Below are positions 57,727 through 64,000 of a stretch of DNA of 64,000 bases, piece after piece. The notes below the pieces were generated by a model that made no database searches, was not told where the DNA came from, and saw only the letters and a program-made list of their open reading frames with translations. The position numbers and the translations under genes are program-made. Every line of letters starts with the position of its first letter. The stretch's first letter is position 1. The DNA comes from Rhizobium terrae (GTDB taxonomy: Bacteria; Pseudomonadota; Alphaproteobacteria; Rhizobiales; Rhizobiaceae). The DNA is taken from positions 301,011 through 365,010 of the forward strand of contig NZ_QJKM01000007.1 in the NCBI RefSeq assembly GCF_003425685.1, in the 5' to 3' direction.

Positions 57727-58230
57727 ATGAGCTGGCATATGTTGGCCGCGACCGCCGCGGCAATCGCGGTACGATACAAGTCCTACGCGCCGGAACCGCG
57801 GCCGGTGACGACATTCGTCGGAGCTTGTCCTGATGCGCTTGAAATGAAGCCTCTGCCGATCGAGCCGAGTTGGGTCCTGTCCGGCAATCCGCAGGCCCGC
57901 GCCGCCGCCCATTCCAAGGCCGCAGACGAATGCGCCGCGACCGGCGTGTGGGATTGCACGGCAGGCTCCTTCCGCTGGTTCTTCGGCTGGGACGAGACCG
58001 TCGTCATCCTCGAAGGCGAGGTGGACGTGACTGCCGAGGATGGCACGCAACGCATTCTTCGCGCCGGCGATGTCGCGTATTTCAAGGGCGGTACCTGGGC
58101 CACGTGGCGGATCGACAACTACGTCAAGAAAGTTGCCTTCCTGCGCAAGCCGTTTCCGGCGCCGCTTTCCTTCCTTTACAGGCTGAAGAACGCGCTGAGG
58201 CCGAAGCCCCAGATAGGCCTCGCCGGCTGA
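57727..58230 (+). CDS. Cupin-domain protein
   Basis: The 167-residue protein holds one cupin barrel (about residues 78-145): FRWFFGWDETVVILEGEVDVTAEDGTQRILRAGDVAYFKGGTWATWRIDNYVKKVAFL. This is the DUF861-type cupin pattern, also found in ureidoglycine aminohydrolase-like proteins. The usual metal-binding histidines are largely replaced (Trp, Asp, Glu), so it may be non-catalytic. The N-terminus contains a short hydrophobic helix (MLAATAAAIAV). No partner is evident; gshB follows 129 bases on. Confidence 0.78.
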   Translation: MSWHMLAATAAAIAVRYKSYAPEPRPVTTFVGACPDALEMKPLPIEPSWVLSGNPQARAAAHSKAADECAATGVWDCTAGSFRWFFGWDETVVILEGEVDVTAEDGTQRILRAGDVAYFKGGTWATWRIDNYVKKVAFLRKPFPAPLSFLYRLKNALRPKPQIGLAG

Positions 58231-58359
58231 TCGGCCAGCGCAGAGACGGGTGCCGCAGCCTTGCATCCGCAATTGCCCGCGACTCCCATCGCTTTGACCG
58301 GTTGCCTTTGCGGGCCCGCCATCCTACATCAGGCGGGCCAATTCTAGGGGGCTGAAGTC

Positions 58360-59310
58360 ATGGCGAAAATCCGCAAGGTCGCGTTCCAGATGGACCATAT
58401 CTCCGGCATTAGCATTGCCGGCGATTCCACTTTTGCCATGGCGCTCGAAGCGCAGGCGCGCGGCTTCGAACTGTTTCATTACACGCCCGATCGCCTGACC
58501 ATGCGCGACGGCAAGATCTTTGCAGCCGTCGAGCCTCTGCAGGTCCGCGACGTGAAGGGCGACCATTTCACGCTCGGCGAGAAGGAACGTATCGACCTTT
58601 CGACGATGGACGTCGTACACCTGCGCCAGGATCCGCCCTTCGACATGGGCTATATCACCTCGACGCACCTTCTCGAGCGTATCCATCCGAAGACGCTCGT
58701 CGTCAACGATCCGGCCTGGGTGCGCAATTCGCCGGAGAAGATCTTCGTCACCGAATTCGCCGACCTGATGCCTGCGACGCTGATTTCGCGCGATCCCTCG
58801 GAAATCGCCCGCTTCCGCCAGGAAATGGGCGATATCATTCTGAAGCCGCTTTACGGCAACGGCGGCGCCGGCGTCTTCCATTCGGCCCGCGACGACCGGA
58901 ACTTCACATCGCTGCTCGAAATGTTCGGCCAGATGTATCGCGGCGAACCCTATATCGCCCAGGCTTATCTGCCGGCGGTGCGAAAGGGCGACAAGCGCAT
59001 CCTGCTGGTGAACGGCGAACCGGTCGGCGCCATCAACCGTGTTCCGGCGGAACATGACAGCCGCTCCAACATGCATGTCGGCGGGCGCGCCGAAGCGACG
59101 GAGATCACTCAGCGCGAGAAGGAAATCTGCGCCCGCATCGGTCCGGCCCTTCGCGAACGCGGCTTCCTCTTCGTCGGCATCGACGTGATCGGTGATTACA
59201 TGACCGAGATCAACGTCACCTCTCCGACGGGCATCCGCGAAGTGAAGAAGTTCGGTGGCGCCGACGTCGCGAGCCTGCTCTGGGATGCGATCGAGACGAA
59301 ACGCGGCTGA
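58360..59310 (+). CDS. gshB: Glutathione synthetase
   Basis: GshB joins gamma-glutamylcysteine and glycine with ATP. The 316-residue ATP-grasp enzyme has [48 protein letters not shown] and [32 protein letters not shown] is the grasp loop, and [18 protein letters not shown] is the Mg-binding C-terminal motif. The length equals E. coli GshB (316). It is a single gene; comM remains lie downstream. Confidence 0.97.
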   Translation: MAKIRKVAFQMDHISGISIAGDSTFAMALEAQARGFELFHYTPDRLTMRDGKIFAAVEPLQVRDVKGDHFTLGEKERIDLSTMDVVHLRQDPPFDMGYITSTHLLERIHPKTLVVNDPAWVRNSPEKIFVTEFADLMPATLISRDPSEIARFRQEMGDIILKPLYGNGGAGVFHSARDDRNFTSLLEMFGQMYRGEPYIAQAYLPAVRKGDKRILLVNGEPVGAINRVPAEHDSRSNMHVGGRAEATEITQREKEICARIGPALRERGFLFVGIDVIGDYMTEINVTSPTGIREVKKFGGADVASLLWDAIETKRG

Positions 59311-59541
59311 TACGAGGGGTCGGTTTTCCAATCTCTTGGAAGAGGCGGCCCGGCTTTGTTTGACATGTGGTTCGCCTTTGTTCCGATTGCGCAATCTTAT
59401 GCAACCTAGATGCAGCGGATGCGCGAAATTGTTCGATGAATGTTCTTGTTTCGTTCCGAATTCCATGCCAGATTGCAATCGCTGGCGCGGAAAGCGTGTA
59501 TCGCTTCAGGCTCCGGAACATGATGTTAGGAGTGGGGAAGC

Positions 59542-60188
59542 ATGGTTGCGCGTGTCAGTACGGTTGCATTCCAGGGCATAGAGGGCGTTCCGGTCGACGT
59601 GCAGGTCATGGTAGGCCCTGGCAAGGTCAACATGCATATTGTCGGCCTGCCGGACAAGGCCGTGGCCGAAAGCCGGGAGCGGGTGCAGGCGGCTCTGCAT
59701 GCCTCCGGGCTCGCCATGCCGCCCAAGAAGGTCACGGTCAACCTGGCGCCGGCCGACTTGCCGAAGGAGGGGTCGCATTTCGACCTGCCGATAGCATTTG
59801 GCCTGATGGCGGCGCTTGGCGCCATTCCCGCCGATGCCCTGGCCGACTATGTGGTGATCGGCGAACTGAACCTCGACGGTACGCTGGCACCCGTAGCGGG
59901 CGCCCTGCCGGCGGCGGTCGGCGCGAACGCCATGGGCAAGGGACTTGATCTGCCCGGCCGACAGCGGTGCCGAGGCTGCCTGGGCGGGGGCCGATATCGA
60001 CATTGTCGCGCCGCGCAGCCTGATCCAGCTCGCCAACCATTTTCGTGACACGCAGGTGATATCGCGGCCGCATCCGGCCATCCGTGCCACACCTGCCAAC
60101 CTTCCGGATCTTGCCGACATCAAGGGCCAGGAAAGCGCCAAACGAGCCTTGGAGGTTGCGGCCGCCGGCGGCCATAACCTTCTCACGA
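59542..60188 (+). pseudogene. comM: comM (YifB-type Mg-chelatase-like ATPase), frameshifted and truncated
   Basis: The frame begins MVARVSTVAFQGIEGVPVDVQVMVGPGKVNMHIVGLPDKAVAESRERV, the normal ComM N-terminus, and continues PKKVTVNLAPADLPKEGSHFDLPIAFGL. Near 59944 an extra T (GGACTTGATC for the expected GGACTGATC) shifts the frame; the correct sequence resumes in another frame as LICPADSGAEAAWAGADIDIVAPRSLIQLANHF. It continues to KGQESAKRALEVAAAGGHNLL. Similarity stops at about 60185-60188, before the Walker A GPPGSGK motif, where foreign AT-rich DNA begins. ComM is a helicase-like ATPase used in branch migration during transformation. The rest of the gene is not in the window. Confidence 0.85.
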
Positions 60189-60197
60189 TGTGCTACA
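60185..60197. mobile_element. Left junction of an inserted element in comM
   Basis: comM similarity ends at CTCACGA and the new DNA starts TGTGCTACA (60189-60197), with local base composition changing from GC-rich to AT-rich. Ends that begin TGT are typical of Tn7/Tn5053-like elements, and comM is a known target of AbaR/Tn6022-type islands in Acinetobacter. Neither terminal repeats nor target duplication can be confirmed, because the other end is not seen. Confidence 0.4.
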
Positions 60198-60209
60198 TTA
60201 ATCGCCAAA

Positions 60210-63200
60210 TTAAAAGCTATCGTTCAAGCTATCCGGCCTTATCCTGCCCAATTCAGTCCTGATGTCCTCTGAGACGACAGGGTCTTCGGTATAGCTAAGG
60301 GCGGCAGAAAGCCAGTCAAACGCTGCCTCGTAATCTTCCTGCGCTAAGCTCCAGTAGGCTAACGCGTATGTATTTTGGAAGGGTTCGTCGGTGCTCTGCC
60401 TAGTCTGTAGGAGCGAGTAGGATTCCTCAGGGAATTTGCGAAAGAAGGCACGCGCGGCGGGGAGGAACGGGTACTTTATTGCCAAATCGAAGGATTTTGC
60501 TATAGCGCCAGAGTCTGCAAGTGCCTTTATCGCCGCTGCTATGGGTTCTATGTAGCGTGACGCTTCATTCCTATGCCAGGCAAAAAACTCTTCGGCATCC
60601 AGTGTCTGTGCTAGAATCTTTGCAATTGTACTGAAATACGATTGTCCCAATTCGGCCCCTAGTTGTCGCAAATTATCGCCACAGGCCATAGCATCTTCCA
60701 GGTTATCTACTCCTTTCGCTATAATAGAAGAAATTGCATCCTTTACTGCCAATCCAGCCGAAATCATACGGGAAGCCCAAACAATACGCTCCTTCCATGT
60801 ACTGCATGCGAGCATGATGTAGCTGTAAGTCAAAGAATTTGGTTGGCAGTTAAGGCTGTTTAAGATCGATAATATTTGATCTCCGTCGTCATATCCTTTC
60901 TTGTGGACAAGCTCGTTCACCATCATAGTTGATGGGGTGATTCCTTTTCGTATAAATTCATCAAAAGTACGCTGTGCGTCGCCCCCGTCAGACGTTAGGG
61001 TTATGGCTCTGGCAATCACACCATTGTCCGGAGTGATCCCTTTCTCTAAGCACTGGTCTATCAATTCCGAAATTAGTGCGGAAGTTGGCGCAACATTGCT
61101 AATTTGGGTAAAAAAGAACGCATCCAGGTCAATCGAAATATCTTTCAAAAAAGATATCAGCTCGTTCAATTTTGCGTTCCACTCATCAGCGGGTGAAGCC
61201 CTGATTATCTCTCTCACTGCAGGGACGATGATATGGGAATTGATCAAAAATTCTTCAGATTGCAGCTCTGTAACAAAAGATCGAAGTTCATTTAAATTTG
61301 TAATTCTCCTCGACACCAGAGCGAATATCTCCTTGCTTGGACGCAACGAGTACCTCGCCATCTTTCGAAGTAATGATATGCAATCGGCATATGTCGTCTC
61401 ATTCTTTATAAGAAAATAGAATGTAACCTCATCTGGAATAATATTCATGGAAATTATATCGTCAAAAATCTCTCTGCTGTCAATACTATTATCACACTTT
61501 TTTATTAAGGTCGTAAATGTAATTATATTTGGAGTTACGCCGCGCGACTTCATTGTACTCAACACGCGTCTCGCAGAATGAAAATCTTTCGATTTATCAA
61601 TCATTATATTATAATGAATAACACCAAGTTGCAGATTAAAATACCTCAGTGCTGAGTCAATCGTCTGCCTTTCCTGAAGATCATTGCAGAAAAGTAGCGC
61701 CAAAGCATAAGTATGATCCGATGGAGTTACTTTTGAATTCTTCATCATTTCGAGGATAGCGATTGTGCCATCAAAGCTGGCGGATAACTCTATGAGAATG
61801 TTGTAGAACACCGCATGAGGCGTTGCGCCGAACGACTCTATCTCCTCGAATGCAGTCATGGCCGATTTAAGATCGCGTTGCTTTTGCAAGTAGGCTGCAA
61901 ACGCACGTTGCCGCAACGCTTCAGGCACAGGCGCACGGGCGGAGGCAATTCTGGCCTTGAAATCTTCAATCCAACGTTGCGCTGCGTTCGCAGTGGGGGA
62001 AAACCATATAAGATTGGCGATTGCTAATGTGCTTGGCGGTCCGCCAGTGGCGACGAGCCGGTCGATTGTCTCACCAGCTTCCTCAGCGGCCCCCAACCCC
62101 AGCAAGAATTCTGCATAGGTAAAGCCAGAGGCACGTGTCCGACGGTTGGTGTCTCCAAGTTCGCTAAGGCATCTATGATAGATTAAACGCCAGATTTGTG
62201 CTCCTTCGCTCATGTAGTGGCTATGTGCAAGCACATTTGTATATTTGAGTAGCCAATCAACGATCTCTTCGGTCGAAAGATGGGTAGTATATATTAGTGC
62301 TTCCTGTAAAGAAGAAATATGCCGTTGCCTAAAGCGGTGGTTATTCTCAACATAAGTCTGCTGAGTGTAGTAATCGAAAATACTAGCCGTTGTTTCAACG
62401 GCAAAGGAAGGTGTCACTATTTCGCCGACAGCATCAGCGACCACTTTATGCATCCGGTAGAATCCGAAGTCGTCCTGTGAGAAAATCGAGAGCGCTGCGA
62501 TCTTTGCGTAGGAGTTCTCTAGTTGTGGCAATTTAAAGTGGAGGCAAAGAAAGCGATAGAGGGGTTCATCAAACCTCTCGCAGAACGCAAGGCGCTCCAG
62601 CAATTTCTGTGTATCGCTCCCGTAGTCGCGAAGGAGCCGCCGGACCAACTCCTGGCATCGTTCCTGAAAAAAGGTAGACCGTAGCAAAAAATCTGCGGCA
62701 TTAACTTTTCTCCCGGTTGCACTCAGGATGCTCCAATGCTCAACTTGGAGATTAAGCATCAATGGATATACTAAAGAAACATCTGAATCTTCTTCTCTTG
62801 CGCCTTCAATGATGGCCGCAATAACCTCTTCGTCGTGTATCGGCACTGCTTTCAGGAATATTTGAGCGTCTTTGCGCTTCAGGCCGCTCAAGCTGTGCTG
62901 TTTGCCGCGCAGCCGCACTTCCCAAGAGCCCTTCCACTTCAACCGCTCGCGCCCGAAGATCGCTACCAGCATCCCAATAGTTTCATTGAGCAACACTTGC
63001 AGTTGGCGCTCAATTAAATTAGTGCGCCATTTCGCGCCCCCCCCGCCTTCGTCAAGGGTGCGCTCATATTCATCGATGAGCAGCGCAAGCCGAAGTTTCT
63101 TATCTTTGCTGGTCTCTACGTGAGAGTTTAGGTCCTGCGCCAGTATCCAGCATAGCAAGGTCTCGAAAATCTCCGCCTGAGGTTTAAGGTCTTCTTTGTC

Positions 63201-63842
63201 GAAGAGTACGTGGAGATATTGGCAGCTCCTCTCCACCCAGTGCCGCTTGCCTTTTTCAATAAGCCAGCCTCCTAATAGTTTAGCAATGGGGCCAACTCCT
63301 GGTACAGCCCCGACCACGCTGGTTATGGCTTCACTCGCAACGTTGCTATTGATCCAACCTGAAACTGCATCGGCGACCGAATCTAAGCTTAGATCGGCTG
63401 CCGTTCGGCCGCGACCAATCCAAGCTGAGGACTTTGCGAGTTCGGGTAAGCGCTGACCCGGTCGCCAGCGTTCCCAAACCAAAGCTAAGGTCAAATCAAA
63501 GCCGGGGGTGGATACTCCGACCTCTGCAAAGGCATTCCTGGCAGAGATGAGAAACTGCTCGGCATTATCGGAGGACATGCCCATAAGGCTCATTCGGGCG
63601 CATCGAACGAATCCGTAGGTGGGGTCAACCTGATTCTGGAACATCCCCGCGATACGTAGCAAGAGTTGTGTCTTGCCTTGACCGCCTGGCCCATAGAACG
63701 CGATGATGTCGGAAGAGTCAGATGGCACGGAGAACACTGCGTCTTCGAAGACTCTTATCTGTAATTCTCGGTTGACGAATGTTCTGCTGACGGGTGTGCG
63801 GTCGAAGAGGCGGTCGGTGTTCAAGGTTGCTCCCCGTTTCAA
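60210..63842 (-). CDS. STAND-type NTPase fused to a pentatricopeptide-like (PPR) repeat array
   Basis: This is an unusual 1210-residue protein. After a short leader (TFVNRELQIRVFEDAV) comes a P-loop, FYGPGGQGKTQLLL (51-58). The Walker B is LALLIDEYE (252-260), and a winged-helix region has AP-ATPase-like FYRMHKVVADAV (461-472). The C-terminal half is a superhelical array: consecutive 32-residue units at 677-708, 709-740, 741-772, 773-804 and 805-836, then looser units to about 1034, many ending in (V/I)TP(N/D/S) as PPR motifs do. A TPR-like unit lies at 1159-1187. No effector domain is visible. The start is TTG (63842, or 63824 with GGGGAG before it). It is AT-rich against its surroundings, so probably acquired. 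Confidence 0.72.
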   Translation of the reverse strand: MKRGATLNTDRLFDRTPVSRTFVNRELQIRVFEDAVFSVPSDSSDIIAFYGPGGQGKTQLLLRIAGMFQNQVDPTYGFVRCARMSLMGMSSDNAEQFLISARNAFAEVGVSTPGFDLTLALVWERWRPGQRLPELAKSSAWIGRGRTAADLSLDSVADAVSGWINSNVASEAITSVVGAVPGVGPIAKLLGGWLIEKGKRHWVERSCQYLHVLFDKEDLKPQAEIFETLLCWILAQDLNSHVETSKDKKLRLALLIDEYERTLDEGGGGAKWRTNLIERQLQVLLNETIGMLVAIFGRERLKWKGSWEVRLRGKQHSLSGLKRKDAQIFLKAVPIHDEEVIAAIIEGAREEDSDVSLVYPLMLNLQVEHWSILSATGRKVNAADFLLRSTFFQERCQELVRRLLRDYGSDTQKLLERLAFCERFDEPLYRFLCLHFKLPQLENSYAKIAALSIFSQDDFGFYRMHKVVADAVGEIVTPSFAVETTASIFDYYTQQTYVENNHRFRQRHISSLQEALIYTTHLSTEEIVDWLLKYTNVLAHSHYMSEGAQIWRLIYHRCLSELGDTNRRTRASGFTYAEFLLGLGAAEEAGETIDRLVATGGPPSTLAIANLIWFSPTANAAQRWIEDFKARIASARAPVPEALRQRAFAAYLQKQRDLKSAMTAFEEIESFGATPHAVFYNILIELSASFDGTIAILEMMKNSKVTPSDHTYALALLFCNDLQERQTIDSALRYFNLQLGVIHYNIMIDKSKDFHSARRVLSTMKSRGVTPNIITFTTLIKKCDNSIDSREIFDDIISMNIIPDEVTFYFLIKNETTYADCISLLRKMARYSLRPSKEIFALVSRRITNLNELRSFVTELQSEEFLINSHIIVPAVREIIRASPADEWNAKLNELISFLKDISIDLDAFFFTQISNVAPTSALISELIDQCLEKGITPDNGVIARAITLTSDGGDAQRTFDEFIRKGITPSTMMVNELVHKKGYDDGDQILSILNSLNCQPNSLTYSYIMLACSTWKERIVWASRMISAGLAVKDAISSIIAKGVDNLEDAMACGDNLRQLGAELGQSYFSTIAKILAQTLDAEEFFAWHRNEASRYIEPIAAAIKALADSGAIAKSFDLAIKYPFLPAARAFFRKFPEESYSLLQTRQSTDEPFQNTYALAYWSLAQEDYEAAFDWLSAALSYTEDPVVSEDIRTELGRIRPDSLNDSF

Positions 63843-63869
63843 AAATCCGTTAATCTTCCTTTGTCGAGC

Positions 63870-64000
63870 CTAGCAGGCTGTTGAAGAAGTCTCTCGTTTA
63901 GCCTTGAGGACGGCCTCGTCGCCGTTGTGATAGGCGAAAGTGATCTCGATTGCGCCGTCGTCGAGCAATTCGGCGTGACCGTCGCCGGCGACCTCGTCCA
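63870..64000 (-). CDS. C-terminal part of an unknown protein at the window edge
   Basis: The frame is open from the right edge and gives DEVAGDGHAELLDDGAIEITFAYHNGDEAVLKAKRE followed by TSSTAC and a stop. The last residues are encoded by GACTTCTTCAACAGCCTGC, which reads like the terminus of an insertion sequence, so the gene probably runs into, or was trimmed by, an IS end. GC content is high again here. Function cannot be assigned. Confidence 0.4.
   Translation of the reverse strand, partial: DEVAGDGHAELLDDGAIEITFAYHNGDEAVLKAKRETSSTAC

Noticed and set aside
60642..62300. Reading the repeats of the large protein as TPR or Sel1
   Set aside because: One TPR-like unit exists near the C-terminus, but most units lack the TPR W-LG-Y-A-F-A-P spacing of 34 and have the PPR ending (V/I)TP(N/D/S) with an aromatic residue at position 4; still to be settled by profile search.

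Overview
The window is chromosomal DNA from an alphaproteobacterium of the order Rhizobiales, most like Rhizobium, Agrobacterium or Neorhizobium. The evidence is high GC content, rhizobial protein types (MbfA iron exporter, PmtA phospholipid methyltransferase, BTLCP cysteine peptidase, imelysin/di-haem oxidoreductase iron operon), an Irr-type iron box, and dispersed palindromic intergenic elements of the rhizobial kind. No rRNA, tRNA or CRISPR array was seen.

Layout. 1-4100: end of the iron exporter mbfA, an HWE/HisKA_2 sensor kinase, a transglutaminase-like peptidase and an alpha/beta hydrolase. 4243-9942: translation block infC (ATT start), rpmI, rplT, pheS, pheT, with a DUF4160/DUF2442 gene pair wedged between pheS and pheT. 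9960-18600: accessory metabolism (two aldo/keto reductases, a Gfo/Idh/MocA enzyme) and a cell-envelope glycosylation cassette (GT2, GtrA, a large membrane protein). 18720-29600: an orphan GTA-type spike base protein, xseA, a quinone-type oxidoreductase, a cyclase, an M29 aminopeptidase, an MBL hydrolase, ybaK, an ArsC-like protein, a soluble chemoreceptor, and ogt. 29887-34331: bestrophin channel, guaA, MTA/SAH nucleosidase, thioesterase, TspO. 34356-39542: a four-gene iron operon (imelysin, di-haem oxidoreductase, imelysin, DUF1513) behind a probable Irr box. 39577-53253: housekeeping and envelope genes (rsmB, rlpA, queG, uppP, pyrF, pmtA, dnaN, rsmI, yraN). 53285-57618: ugpBAEC glycerol-3-phosphate transport behind a tandem Pho box. 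57727-59310: cupin protein and gshB.

The right end is different. comM (Mg-chelatase-like ATPase) starts normally at 59542, carries a one-base frameshift near 59944 and is cut off near 60188, just before its Walker A motif. Visibly AT-richer DNA follows, holding one large minus-strand gene (60210-63842) whose product has a STAND-type NTPase module (P-loop, Walker B, winged helix with an RMH motif) followed by about ten pentatricopeptide-like (PPR) repeats, five of them consecutive 32-residue units. PPR arrays read RNA in eukaryotic organelles and are rare in bacteria. A STAND switch with a PPR-like sensor, carried as cargo in a known island hotspot, is the best candidate here for an undescribed system, possibly an RNA-sensing antiphage or regulatory protein. 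That function is inferred, not shown.
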